DNA of 64,000 nucleotides. Origin: Micromonospora sp. DSM 45708 (GTDB lineage: Bacteria > Actinomycetota > Actinomycetes > Mycobacteriales > Micromonosporaceae). The translations under genes and the position numbers were made by a program. Shown piece after piece: positions 1 through 8,715 of the stretch. Under the pieces are notes generated by a model, which saw only the letters and a list, made by a program, of their open reading frames with translations, had not been told where the DNA came from and ran no database searches. Within the stretch, counting starts at the first letter, position 1; each line of letters opens with the position of its first letter. The stretch lies in the NCBI RefSeq assembly GCF_039566955.1, contig NZ_CP154796.1:6324001-6388000 (forward strand), in the 5' to 3' direction.

Positions 1-2825
1 AGCAGCCCCAGCAGCGGCCGGTCACCGGCCGGGTGCTTCTTGATCCAGGCGAAGAGCGCCATCTGGAGCTGGTTGACGAAGCTCTGGCGGACGTCGTCGG
101 ACGGCAGGCCCACCAGGCTGACGACCGAGACTCGGGCCCGCTTGCCGGCGGCGGGGGTGAGCAGCACACCGGGGTCCATCGGCGTGCCCTCGCCGCCGAA
201 GAGCGGGTCGTTCACCATGGCGGCGGTCAGCGTCTGGGCGAGACTGAGACCGATCTTGTCGGCGTCCTCCAGGTCGATGATCCCGTCCGGCAGGTCGGCC
301 AACGTGTCGACGAGGCCCTTCAGCCGGGACCCGCCGCGCCGGCCGTAGTGCTCGACGGCCTTGCGCAGCACCGCCAGCCCCAGGTGCGCCCGGGTGGCCC
401 GGCCGGTGACCAGGGCGCGTGGCGCGAGCGCCGCGACGGCCGCCTCGACGGCCTCGCCGAACTCGTCCGGATCGTCGCGCACGCTGGTGAAGTCGGGCAG
501 CGGCTGAAAGCTCAGCGGGCGGCCCGAGCTGCGGCGCGGCGTCCAGACCAGCACGTCGGTGTGGGCCAGATAGTCCGCCGCCCGGGCCGCGTCGCCCGGC
601 CGCCACCCCGGGGGCGGCTCGGGCCATGACTCACCGAGCCGGGCGAGGTCGTTGTTGGGGTCGAGCACGATGGCGGAGACGCCGGCGAGGGCGCACTCCT
701 CCACGATGCGACGGATGAGCACGGTCTTCCCCGACCCCGAGCCGGCGAAGATCGTGGCGTGCTTCCGGAGCGCTTCGAGGGCCAGCGGGACCGGCGTGCC
801 GTCGTCGTACCCGTGGCCGACGACGAAGGCCGGCTCGGTCGCGGCCGAGGGCTCGGTTCCGACCTCGGACGGGGTGATCGCCGACGCCGGCGGCTCGGGT
901 GGTGCCGGCTCGGTCACCGGGGCCGGACCGGTCGCCTGCCCGGCCGACGCGGGTTCCGGGGTCGGCCCGGCAGCCGCCGTCCAGCCGTCGACGTCCGCCA
1001 GCGCCTGCCGCAGGAACGTCAGCTCCCGGGTCGGTCGCCGTTCCGCCAGCCAGCCCCGCAGGTCCATGGTGGTTTCGGCGAGCATCACCCGCAACGCCGA
1101 GAGGGTCCGCAGGTCCTCGTCGTCCAGGCCGATCGTCCGGCCGCCCGCGGCGTGGCACGCGTCGAGCGTCTTCCGGGTGGCCGCGCTGGTCGACCAGTCG
1201 CGGTTACGCAGCAGGAACAGTTTGCGTTTCGCCAGCCCGGTGTCGAGAGCCGACGCCACGCACGCCTTGCGCAGCCGAGCCAGCGCCGCGTTGCCGTGGT
1301 GGTTGTCGCTGATCGCCCGGAAACACCAGTGCACCTGGTCCTCGGTGTGCTCGTTCAGCGTCAGCCGCAGCCGGGCGTGCAGCGGCGGGTCCGTACTCGG
1401 CGGCGGATCGACGCTGAACGCCGCCCCGGCGTCACCCCGTTCCAGGATCCAGGCGGTGAGCCCGGCGGTCAGCAGTGCCGGCATCGTCCGGTCCTCCGAC
1501 GTCCGCTCGCGCGGCGCGACGAGATCGGCAGCCGCCCGCAGCTCGGCGAAGCGGGCGTCGTAGCGCTCCGTCTCCTCGGTGGTGGCGGTCGCCGGAGTGG
1601 GCCGGGGCACCCGGGGGTGCGCGGCGGGCGGCTCGCCGAGGCCGGTCATCTCCCGGACCTCGTCGTCCGCGAGGCAGGCCCGGATGTGCCCGTCGATCTC
1701 GATCAGCAACTGCCGCGGGGTGAACGACCCGGCACCGGCGAAGGCGTGCGGGGACACCGGCCATGAGGGGTACGGCGGGGAGAACCCGACCCCCTGGTAG
1801 CGCAGCGTGAACCGCTTCTCGATGATCGCCCGGCCCAGGTCGGCGTCGTCGATGCGGCGCAGCATCGGCGTCTCCCGGAACCGGTCGGCCACGGTGTCGG
1901 CGGCGGTGGACCGGATGATGGTCCACGAGTTCGGGATGCAGGCGAGCACGGTCAGCGTGCGCCGCGTCGTCTGGCGCAGCGACATCAGGCCGTCCGCCAT
2001 CCGGGCCAGCATCAGCGCCTGCTCCGGGCTCATCGCGGCGCCCACCACCGCCGGGTCGCTCTGGATCGCCAACTGGGCGATCAGCGTGTCGATCTGGTCG
2101 ATCGCCACCACGGACGGGCCGGTGAGCGCCAGCAGCCAGGACAGGTCCTGCACGATCTGCTGGGCCGGGCGCGGCACCCGGCGCATCCCCCAGGCCGCGC
2201 GTTCACCGGGCGCCATCTCCTCGCCGGAGAGGAAGTAGTTCTCCGCGACGTCGCGGTGGGAGATGTCCTCGGAGGCGCTCAGCGCGAGCGCCCGCGCCGT
2301 CTCCTGGCAGGTACGGGCCGCGTGCCGGTCGAAGTCGCCCAACCCTTCCAGGAACGCGTCGAGTGCGGCGCGGGTGAGTTCGGTGTCGCCCATCACCGCC
2401 CGTCGAGCCGTCCGGGGTGCGCCCACGAGCGCCGACAGCCGCCGCAGCAGCAGCTTGAGCTGCGTTTCCGGACTGCCGGGCACCGGCCGGGCCAGGCCGT
2501 CCAGCATCGCGGCGAGCACCCCGTCCCAGAAACTCTCGGCGTCGAGCAGGCCGACCAGGAAGAAGTAGCCACCCCGCTGCTGCACCTGCTCGCGGATCAC
2601 GCCCAGCAGGTGGGTCTTGCCGGACCCCCGCTGACCGCGGACGACCAGACCGAGCGGGCTGCCGTGCGGGTTCGACGCGGCCTCGTCCACGCCGGCGAGG
2701 ACCTCCCGGACGACCGGGAGGTGCAGGCCGTCCACGTGGAAGGGCAGCGGTCGCCACACGTCGTCGGGCACCGGCGCCCAGTCGAACCGCAGGGCGGCCA
2801 GTGCGGTCCGTTCCGCCTCGTCCAT
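1..2825 (-). CDS. Two-motor AAA / HerA-type ATPase, 3' end outside window
   Basis: At least 941 residues are visible and the reading frame is still open at base 1, so the C-terminus is missing. An N-terminal P-loop (GQRGSGKT, about residues 63-70) is followed by a Walker B-like strand VVAIDQID near residue 240, where Gln follows the Asp instead of the usual Glu. A Pro/Ala-rich linker (about 630-675) leads to a second P-loop, AGSGSGKTVLIRR (about 693-700), followed by VLDPNNDL, as in HerA/DUF87 motor ATPases. The ATG overlaps the stop of the upstream gene (ATGA). With its two partners it resembles a conflict or DNA-processing cassette in which the motors act on DNA; that role is inferred, and I know of no named system with this exact architecture. 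Confidence 0.8.
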   Translation of the reverse strand, partial: MDEAERTALAALRFDWAPVPDDVWRPLPFHVDGLHLPVVREVLAGVDEAASNPHGSPLGLVVRGQRGSGKTHLLGVIREQVQQRGGYFFLVGLLDAESFWDGVLAAMLDGLARPVPGSPETQLKLLLRRLSALVGAPRTARRAVMGDTELTRAALDAFLEGLGDFDRHAARTCQETARALALSASEDISHRDVAENYFLSGEEMAPGERAAWGMRRVPRPAQQIVQDLSWLLALTGPSVVAIDQIDTLIAQLAIQSDPAVVGAAMSPEQALMLARMADGLMSLRQTTRRTLTVLACIPNSWTIIRSTAADTVADRFRETPMLRRIDDADLGRAIIEKRFTLRYQGVGFSPPYPSWPVSPHAFAGAGSFTPRQLLIEIDGHIRACLADDEVREMTGLGEPPAAHPRVPRPTPATATTEETERYDARFAELRAAADLVAPRERTSEDRTMPALLTAGLTAWILERGDAGAAFSVDPPPSTDPPLHARLRLTLNEHTEDQVHWCFRAISDNHHGNAALARLRKACVASALDTGLAKRKLFLLRNRDWSTSAATRKTLDACHAAGGRTIGLDDEDLRTLSALRVMLAETTMDLRGWLAERRPTRELTFLRQALADVDGWTAAAGPTPEPASAGQATGPAPVTEPAPPEPPASAITPSEVGTEPSAATEPAFVVGHGYDDGTPVPLALEALRKHATIFAGSGSGKTVLIRRIVEECALAGVSAIVLDPNNDLARLGESWPEPPPGWRPGDAARAADYLAHTDVLVWTPRRSSGRPLSFQPLPDFTSVRDDPDEFGEAVEAAVAALAPRALVTGRATRAHLGLAVLRKAVEHYGRRGGSRLKGLVDTLADLPDGIIDLEDADKIGLSLAQTLTAAMVNDPLFGGEGTPMDPGVLLTPAAGKRARVSVVSLVGLPSDDVRQSFVNQLQMALFAWIKKHPAGDRPLLGL

Positions 2826-3466
2826 CACACGCCGATCGCCAGCAGGTGGTTCTCCTGCCCGCCGAGTCGCAGCGCCGCCGCGATGTCCGCCTCGGTGAGC
2901 GTCTTCTGGTTCGACTCCGGCGCGATGGTCACGCCGTCGCTCCGGCTGAGCCGGCGCAGCGACTCGTCCAGGTGTTCCCGGGGCACGTCGGCGAAGAACG
3001 GGCGCAGCCGGCGCAGGCTCACCCAGGCCCCCGGCTCGTCGGCGAGCGCCCGGTAGGCGCTGACGACGCGCGCCTCCATCGACCCGGCCGGCCCGGCCGC
3101 CGGAGCGCGTACGTCGGTCAGGGCGAACAGCTCGGCCAGCGTGGCGCAGCCACTACGCGCCAGGACGCGTTCGCGCAGGTTGGTCTGGAGGGCGGCCAGC
3201 GCGGCACCGAGCGCGGACGCGCCGCGCAGCGTGAAGTCGAGGTCGGTCTGCATGCGTACCCAGCCCTTGTCGTCGAGCTGGAGGGCGTACGTCGATCCGC
3301 TCCGGCGGCTGGCGATGTAGTGCAGGCGGGTGAGCTTGTCCCGCTGCGGCTTGCGTACGTCGAGCTGGTAGCGGTCGCGGAGTTCGGTGTTCAACACCTC
3401 CCGCGCCTCGGCCATGAGCACGACGAGGATCGCGCTCTCGGATGCGGTCAGCTCATCGCCGGCCAT
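2825..3466 (-). CDS. Small winged-helix-like protein of the nuclease/ATPase cassette
   Basis: This 213-residue protein has no motif I can name. The N-terminal part (about 8-75) reads like a winged-helix fold with a basic stretch (RKPQRDKLTRL), and residues 135-205 look like a second short helical or wing unit (SLRRLRPFFADVP, then ESLRRLSRSDGV). There is no signal peptide or membrane segment. It overlaps the nuclease gene by 14 bases upstream and the ATPase gene by one base pair of its stop codon downstream, so it is almost certainly translationally coupled to both. A DNA-binding adaptor linking nuclease and motor is the simplest guess, but this is inference only. Confidence 0.75.
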   Translation of the reverse strand: MAGDELTASESAILVVLMAEAREVLNTELRDRYQLDVRKPQRDKLTRLHYIASRRSGSTYALQLDDKGWVRMQTDLDFTLRGASALGAALAALQTNLRERVLARSGCATLAELFALTDVRAPAAGPAGSMEARVVSAYRALADEPGAWVSLRRLRPFFADVPREHLDESLRRLSRSDGVTIAPESNQKTLTEADIAAALRLGGQENHLLAIGV

Positions 3467-4424
3467 GATGCCGTCCTTCCGCCATGTCCCGGCGACGGGC
3501 CCGCAGATACGTACCGATCTGCTGGACCACGGCGCCGACGTCGTGGATCACCCGGGCGTTCGTGAAGCGCAGGACCGCGTAGCCGTCCAGTTGGAGCTGG
3601 ACGTCGCGCTGCCGGTCGGCCTCGAAGTGGACCGGACGGCAGTGCTCCGGCCCGTCGATCTCCACCACGCACCGTTCGTCCGGCCACAGTAGATCGAGTC
3701 GCACCGGCGTGGCCAAACCGTGGGACCGGTAGTTCTGGTTCCACCGGCGGCCGGCGGCCCAGCTCTCGGCGGCGAGCGCCGCCTCCAGCCGCTTCTCGAC
3801 GTCGCTGCCCGGATGCGGCTTTCCCACCGCCGGGCCACCGGAAAGTGGGGCGCGCGGCAGCGCGATCCGGAACTCCGGCAGCTCGTCCGGCCCGGCCGCG
3901 CCGGCCCCCACCAGCCAGACGGCCGGACCGCCGTGCTGCACGAGCCAGGCGGCCCCGGCCGCGACCACCGCGCCGTCGCCGCCGGCCGGTTCGACGAGCA
4001 GCACCACCCGCCGCCGACCGAACGCGCCGGCGACGAGGCGGGCCAGCGCCGCTGCCCGGATACGCACCGGAAGCGGCATGGTGGCGGCCCGTCGACCGGT
4101 CACCGCGTAGACGGCCAGGTCGGGCAGGAACGAGCCGGGAAACCGCTCGCGGCGGGCCCGCGCGGTGGCCGCGACCCGTACCGCCGCCAGCCCGGACGTG
4201 TCGGGGCGGAGTCCGTCCGCGATCTCGGGCAGCCAGGCCGGCAGCAGCTCGACGGCGACCTGTTCGAGCCGGTCCAGCGCGGCGTGCACGACGTCCGCCG
4301 GCATCGCGGGTCGGACGGCCGGACGGTGGACCACGGCGGCCAGGTCCGGATGGTCGTGGGCGATCAGCATGGCCAGCGCGTCGGTGTCCGCGTCGGGCAG
4401 GGCGACGACGCGGTCGGACGGCAC
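3453..4424 (-). CDS. DUF559-type (PD-(D/E)XK) nuclease
   Basis: 323 residues from a GTG. The C-terminal 90 residues match the DUF559/very-short-patch-repair-like fold: RLDLLWPDERCVVEIDGPEH supplies the D and E-x-D core, followed by a basic helix (FEADRQRDVQLQLDGYAVLRF). The N-terminal 220 residues are an Ala/Val-rich region without recognisable motifs. The start is uncertain: in-frame sequence upstream to about 4500 still reads like protein (SVDGGEGFALL), yet no ATG, GTG or TTG is available there and the GTG at 4424 has no clear ribosome site. A CTG or ATT start near 4493-4502 is possible. It is the first gene of the three-gene cassette and probably the DNA-cutting component. Confidence 0.75.
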   Translation of the reverse strand: MPSDRVVALPDADTDALAMLIAHDHPDLAAVVHRPAVRPAMPADVVHAALDRLEQVAVELLPAWLPEIADGLRPDTSGLAAVRVAATARARRERFPGSFLPDLAVYAVTGRRAATMPLPVRIRAAALARLVAGAFGRRRVVLLVEPAGGDGAVVAAGAAWLVQHGGPAVWLVGAGAAGPDELPEFRIALPRAPLSGGPAVGKPHPGSDVEKRLEAALAAESWAAGRRWNQNYRSHGLATPVRLDLLWPDERCVVEIDGPEHCRPVHFEADRQRDVQLQLDGYAVLRFTNARVIHDVGAVVQQIGTYLRARRRDMAEGRHHGRR

Positions 4425-4670
4425 GTCGGCGAGGCTCCGGTTCGACAGCAGCGCGAACCCCTCCCCACCGTCGACCGAGACGTCCCGGACCAGGGTACGA
4501 ATCCGCTTCGGACCGCGCCAGGCTGTCGTGGTGACCGCAAACCGACAGCGCCCCGGGCCCCCTCTCTGCTTGCCGGGAACGGCGGATCGAGCAGGAGTGC
4601 CTCCGGGCGTGGCAGTCGACGGCCCGGCCCGGCCCGGAGACGATCCCGGACCGGGCCGATCCCCCGTCGG

Positions 4671-5156
4671 TCAGCCCAGCGCGGCGGCGAACATGCCGGC
4701 CTCGTACGAGCCACCCGGCTGGTGTGCGATCACCGCGAACCGGTTCGCCGCGTTGATCAACCCGACCTGGCAGACCAGCGCCGCGACCTGGTCGTCGTCG
4801 TAGTGCTTGCGCACCTGCGCCCACGTCTCGTCGGAGACCCCCTGGTGGGCGTCGGCGAGCCGGGTGCCCTCCTCGGCGAACGCCAGCGCGGCGCGTTCGG
4901 CCTCGGTGAAGACGGTCGACTCGCGCCAGGCGGCGACCAGGTGCAGCCGGACCGCGCTCTCCCCGGCGGCGGTGGCCTCCTTGGTGTGCATGTCGATGCA
5001 CCAGCCGCAGCCGTTGATCTGGCTGGCCCGCAGCGACACCAGCTCCTGGACGGAGTGCGGCAGCGACGATCGCTGGATCACCAGGCCCGCGTTGGCGAAC
5101 CGCTTGAAGAAGTTCGCGGAGATCGGGTTCTCGAACAGGTTGAATCGGGTCTCCAT
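4671..5156 (-). CDS. Carboxymuconolactone decarboxylase / AhpD-like alkylhydroperoxidase
   Basis: 161 residues. The AhpD-type redox motif is visible as Cys50-Gly-Trp-Cys53 with His57 (GCGWCIDMHTKEA), which in this family reduces peroxides through a CxxC thiol pair and a proton-relay His. The ATG at 5156 follows a GGAGAGG ribosome site. An upstream in-frame extension to 5264 was rejected because it runs through the promoter and has no such site. The gene diverges from an ECF41 sigma factor, the usual partner of this enzyme class in ECF41 loci, and carries its own ECF41-like promoter. Likely role: cytoplasmic peroxide or organic hydroperoxide detoxification under sigma-factor control. Confidence 0.88.
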   Translation of the reverse strand: METRFNLFENPISANFFKRFANAGLVIQRSSLPHSVQELVSLRASQINGCGWCIDMHTKEATAAGESAVRLHLVAAWRESTVFTEAERAALAFAEEGTRLADAHQGVSDETWAQVRKHYDDDQVAALVCQVGLINAANRFAVIAHQPGGSYEAGMFAAALG

Positions 5157-5197
5157 GGTTCTGCCTCTCCGGTGGTGTGGCGTTCGGTCGTCCACGA

Positions 5198-5224
5198 GAT
5201 GCCGGCGGCGGGGCCGGCGTGACA
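5198..5224 (-). promoter_or_regulatory. ECF41-type promoter for the decarboxylase gene
   Basis: On the minus strand TGTCACG (5218-5224) is followed after exactly 16 bases by CATC (5198-5201). This differs by one base in each element from the ECF41 consensus as I recall it (TGTCACA, 16 bases, CGTC). It lies about 40 bases upstream of the decarboxylase ATG. Confidence 0.6.
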
Positions 5225-5258
5225 CCGTGGTCGGGTGACGCCCACCACAGCGGCGCGG

Positions 5259-5285
5259 TGTCACAGCGGGCCGGTGGCCGGCGTC
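5259..5285 (+). promoter_or_regulatory. ECF41-type autoregulatory promoter
   Basis: TGTCACA (5259-5265), a 16-base spacer and CGTC (5282-5285) match both elements of the ECF41 promoter exactly, about 38 bases before the sigma-factor ATG. The layout implies positive autoregulation together with activation of the divergent decarboxylase. Confidence 0.7.
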
Positions 5286-5323
5286 TGGTGGGGGAACGCA
5301 GCCGAGCAGTGGAGGAGCCAGCC

Positions 5324-6223
5324 ATGGCGGACCCGGCCACCGAGGAGTTCCTCGCCCACCGGAACCTGCTCTTCACGGTCGCGTACGAGATGCTCGGCTC
5401 GGCCGCCGACGCCGAGGACGTGCTCCAGGAGACCTGGCTGCGGTGGTCCGGCGTCGACCTCGACGAGATCCGGGACCGGCGCGCCTACCTGGTACGGATC
5501 ACCACCCGCCAGGCGCTGTCCCGGCTACGCGCGCTCGGCCGGCGCAAGGAGTCGTACGTCGGGTCGTGGCTGCCCGAGCCGCTGCTGACCGCGCCCGACG
5601 TGGCCGACGACGTGGCGCTGGCCGACAGCGTCTCGATGGCGGTGCTGCTGGTGCTGGAGACGCTCACGCCGACCGAGCGGGCCGTGTTCGTGCTGCGTGA
5701 GGTGTTCGACGTCGGGTACGACGAGATCGCCGAGACGGTCGAGAAGACGCCGGCCGCGGTGCGGCAGATCGCGCACCGGGCGCGCGCCCACGTGGCGGCA
5801 CGCCGACCCCGCCGTGCCGTCTCCGCGGCCGAGACCCGGGATGCGCTCGACGCGTTCCGGCGGGCGGTCGAAACCGGCGACCTCCGCTCGTTGCTCGCCG
5901 TGCTCGCCGAGGACGTCGTGCTGGTCGGTGACGGCGGTGGGATCAAGCAGGCGATCCCGCGTCCGGTCACCGGCGCCGACAAGGTGGCCCGCCTGCTGGC
6001 CGGCGGCTGGCGTCGGGTCGCCGGGGCGGCGTCGATGGCGCCGGCACAGGTGAACGGCTACCCGGCGTTGCTCGTGCGGCTCGACGGCGAGCTGGACACG
6101 GTCGTGGCGGTACGCCTCGACGACAGCCGGATCACCGGGCTCTACGCGGTGCGCAACCCGGAGAAGCTGTCGGGCATGACCCGGGAGACGACGCTGAGCC
6201 GCCGTGCGACGATGCCCGGATGA
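5324..6223 (+). CDS. ECF41-family RNA polymerase sigma factor with SnoaL-like C-terminal domain
   Basis: 299 residues. Sigma region 2 (about 8-75, with AEDVLQETWLRW) and region 4 (about 110-165, YDEIAETVEKTPAAVRQIAHRAR) are followed by a roughly 120-residue SnoaL/NTF2-like domain in place of a separate anti-sigma factor. Both ECF41 hallmark motifs are present: WLPEP at 82-86 in the linker and NPEKL near residue 278 at the C-terminus. In characterised ECF41 proteins the C-terminal domain tunes activity and NPDKL-type deletions change it. The ATG at 5324 follows GGAGGAG. It diverges from its probable target, the decarboxylase, and its stop overlaps the next small gene. Confidence 0.92.
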   Translation: MADPATEEFLAHRNLLFTVAYEMLGSAADAEDVLQETWLRWSGVDLDEIRDRRAYLVRITTRQALSRLRALGRRKESYVGSWLPEPLLTAPDVADDVALADSVSMAVLLVLETLTPTERAVFVLREVFDVGYDEIAETVEKTPAAVRQIAHRARAHVAARRPRRAVSAAETRDALDAFRRAVETGDLRSLLAVLAEDVVLVGDGGGIKQAIPRPVTGADKVARLLAGGWRRVAGAASMAPAQVNGYPALLVRLDGELDTVVAVRLDDSRITGLYAVRNPEKLSGMTRETTLSRRATMPG

Positions 6224-6513
6224 GCAGCGACGCCCCGCCCGACGTCAGCGCCCTCGCCATCAACGTGACGGTCCCGGACGCGCTGCGCTGGACGGACACC
6301 CGGCGCGGCGAGGAGTTCACGCTGACCACGCTCAACATCCGGCTGCTGCCGGACGGCCGGCTCGCCGCGAAGGCGTACGGCCGGCCCACGGCGGGTGGGC
6401 GCGGCGCGTACGTGTCGTTCCGGGTGCCGGACCGGCCGGAGCTGGCCGCGCTGGTGGCGGCGGCGGCCGACCGCGCGGCCACGCTCTGGGCCGCCCACCG
6501 CGGCCTCGACTGA
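6220..6513 (+). CDS. Conserved small hypothetical protein
   Basis: 97 residues with no signal peptide or membrane segment. I do not recognise the family. The middle alternates hydrophobic and charged residues (EFTLTTLNIRLLPDGRLAAKAYGRP), suggesting a small beta-rich fold, and the C-terminus is helical and Ala-rich. The ATG overlaps the sigma-factor stop codon (ATGA), so it is translationally coupled and probably co-expressed from the ECF41 promoter. No function can be proposed from the sequence. It converges with the MFS gene only 3 bases away. Confidence 0.7.
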   Translation: MSSDAPPDVSALAINVTVPDALRWTDTRRGEEFTLTTLNIRLLPDGRLAAKAYGRPTAGGRGAYVSFRVPDRPELAALVAAAADRAATLWAAHRGLD

Positions 6514-6516
6514 GCG

Positions 6517-7758
6517 TCACGCCGGACGGTTCCGCTCCGCCCGGCGCACCACCTCCGGCGTCACCAGTCCCACCACCAGGAACACGCCGCCGAGCAGCAG
6601 CCAGCCGGGCGCACCCCAGGTGATGCAGCACAACGCGAGCACGGTCGGCGCCACCACGTTCGCCAGGCCGGCGCCGAACCCGAACAGACCCATGTACTGC
6701 CCCTGCGCGTGCGCCGGGGCCAGGCTGAAGCGCAACTCCATCGAGCCGGCGGTGTGCCACAGTTCGCCGACGGTGTGCACGCAGACGCCGAGCCCGATGC
6801 CGGCGACGGCGAGCCAGGTGGGCAGCGTGGCGGTCGCGGCGACGACCGCCATCCCGGCGAGGAAGGCGACCCCGGCCCGGCGTACGGCCCGACCGGCCGC
6901 GTCGCTGCTGTCCACGCCCCGGCTCGCCCGGACCTGGAGCAGCACCACGAGCGCGGTGTTGACCAGGGCGGTCGCGCCGACCAGCCAGCGGGGCGCGTCG
7001 GTGTGCCCGACGATCCACAGCGGCAGCGCGAAGAGCAGCACCTGGTGGTGGACCGACATGACGCCGTCCAGCACGGTGACGGCCACGTACCCCCGGTCGC
7101 GCAGGACCGCCCAACGGTTGGTGCGGGGCGGCGCGGGCACCGGCGGCAGCGCCGGCAGGGCGGCGACCACGCTCGCGGCGGCGACGAAGCTGAGCGCGTT
7201 CGCCAGCACCAGCGCCAGGTAGGCCGGGCGACTGTCGAACTGCACGGCGAACCCGGTCGCGATCGCGGCGCAACTGCCGGCCAGATTGGCGACCGAGCGC
7301 AGGTACGCGCGATATCTCGTCAGGTCGTCGCCGCCGATTCCGCGGACGAGCGGTCCCCGCGCCGCGCCCCCGGCGGACCGGGCCAGTTCACCGACGCAGA
7401 GCGCCACCAGGACCAACCAGAAACTGCGGACGACAAGCAGCGCGCCCATCGCCGCGCCTTGGACCAGCAGCATGCCGAGGTAGACCTCCCGCGGCCCGCG
7501 CCGGTCGGCGAGATGCCCCACCGGTACGCCGGCGAGCAGGCCGGTGGCGGCGGCGACGCCCATGCCGAGGCCGACCTGGGCCAGCGGCAGACCGACCACG
7601 CGGGTGAAGAACAGCGCGGCGGTGACCATGAAGACACCGCTGCCGATCATGTTGACGAACGTCGCCAGCGCGAGAATGCGCTGTGGTCGCGTTTCCGGAA
7701 CGATTCCCCGCCGGACCAGTGGCGGAATTCGCTTTTCGATTGTGGGCACAGTGGACAC
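6517..7758 (-). CDS. MFS transporter
   Basis: 413 residues with about twelve hydrophobic segments. The signature loop between helices 2 and 3 reads GHLADRRGPREVYLG, matching the major facilitator G-x3-D-R-x-G pattern. The N-terminus begins in the cytoplasm with a basic 30-residue leader, and the C-terminal helix ends in a basic tail (EVVRRAERNRPA). No substrate clue is available: neither a resistance nor a biosynthetic gene sits beside it. A drug or metabolite proton antiporter is the default family role. The ATG at 7758 has GGGGAGGTCACC upstream, a good ribosome site. It probably has its own promoter in the 120-base gap before the methyltransferase gene end. Confidence 0.88.
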   Translation of the reverse strand: MSTVPTIEKRIPPLVRRGIVPETRPQRILALATFVNMIGSGVFMVTAALFFTRVVGLPLAQVGLGMGVAAATGLLAGVPVGHLADRRGPREVYLGMLLVQGAAMGALLVVRSFWLVLVALCVGELARSAGGAARGPLVRGIGGDDLTRYRAYLRSVANLAGSCAAIATGFAVQFDSRPAYLALVLANALSFVAAASVVAALPALPPVPAPPRTNRWAVLRDRGYVAVTVLDGVMSVHHQVLLFALPLWIVGHTDAPRWLVGATALVNTALVVLLQVRASRGVDSSDAAGRAVRRAGVAFLAGMAVVAATATLPTWLAVAGIGLGVCVHTVGELWHTAGSMELRFSLAPAHAQGQYMGLFGFGAGLANVVAPTVLALCCITWGAPGWLLLGGVFLVVGLVTPEVVRRAERNRPA

Positions 7759-7878
7759 CGGTGACCTCCCCGTCAGATCAGCTCGGCGAATCTAACGAGG
7801 ATTTCCGCCCGATCTGATCGGTTCGTCGGCCGATACCGCAGATGCCCGATGCTTGCTAACTTGGATGTCGTCGGGAGG

Positions 7879-8655
7879 TCAGCGGCGCACACCCACCCCG
7901 CCGTAGCCGTGCGACACGGCAGCCCGCGGCTCGCCGTCCGGCCGCCAGTCGGCCAGCCGGACCAGACCGGGCTCGACCAGGTCGTACCCGTCGAGGAAGC
8001 GAGCCACGTCGGCGTGGGTGCGGGGCACCAGCGGCGCGCTGCTGCGCCGGTAGACCTCGGTGCCGGCGCGCGCGGGCAGCGGCGGCGCGCCGTCCAGCGT
8101 CAGGTGCGACAACGCGAGCAGGCTGCCGGGCGCGGTGGCGTCGCGCAGCCGGGCCACGGCCGTCCACGGGTCGTCCTCGTCGGGCACGAAGTGCAGCACC
8201 GCGACCAGCAGCAGCGCCACCGGCTCGGTGAGGTCGAGCGTGGCACGCAGCGTCGGGTCGGCCAGCAGCTCGTCGGGCCGCCGCAGGTCACCGCGGACCA
8301 CCACGGTGCGACCGCCGTCGGTGGGCAGCAACCGCCGGGCGTACGCGACAGCCACCTCGTCGGTGTCCACGTAGACCACCCGGGCGTCCGGGTGCACCGC
8401 GCGGACCACCTCGTGCACGTTGCCCTGGGTGGGCAGCCCGGCGCCGACGTCGAGGAACTGGCGTACGCCCCGCTCGGCCGCCCAGCGCACGGCCCGGCGC
8501 AGGAAGGCGCGGTTGGTCTGGGCCGCCACGCCGGTGTCCGGAAAGATCTTGAGGATCTCCTCCGCGGCGGCCCGGTCGGCCGCGAAGTTGTGGCATCCGC
8601 CCAGGTAGTAGTCGTACATCCGGGCGACGTTGGGTCGCGTTTCAGCCTCCGTCAC
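7879..8655 (-). CDS. SAM-dependent methyltransferase, DUF574 type
   Basis: 258 residues from a GTG at 8655. It shows the actinomycete DUF574 pattern: an N-terminal RMYDYYLGGCHNFAADR, the SAM-binding loop FLDVGAGLPTQGNVHEV, the acidic strand VVYVDTDEVAV, and a C-terminal SHGYGGVGVRR. This family is greatly expanded in Streptomyces and Micromonospora, and substrates are unknown for most members. The start was placed at GTG because the residues before it (towards 9108) overlap the divergent gene and do not resemble the family. It diverges from the Cys-rich gene at 8716 with a 60-base gap. Confidence 0.85.
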   Translation of the reverse strand: MTEAETRPNVARMYDYYLGGCHNFAADRAAAEEILKIFPDTGVAAQTNRAFLRRAVRWAAERGVRQFLDVGAGLPTQGNVHEVVRAVHPDARVVYVDTDEVAVAYARRLLPTDGGRTVVVRGDLRRPDELLADPTLRATLDLTEPVALLLVAVLHFVPDEDDPWTAVARLRDATAPGSLLALSHLTLDGAPPLPARAGTEVYRRSSAPLVPRTHADVARFLDGYDLVEPGLVRLADWRPDGEPRAAVSHGYGGVGVRR

Positions 8656-8715
8656 GCCCTGATGTGTAGCACCCTGGGCGACGAACCGCTGACCCGTTGT
8701 TCCCAGGAGGTACCG

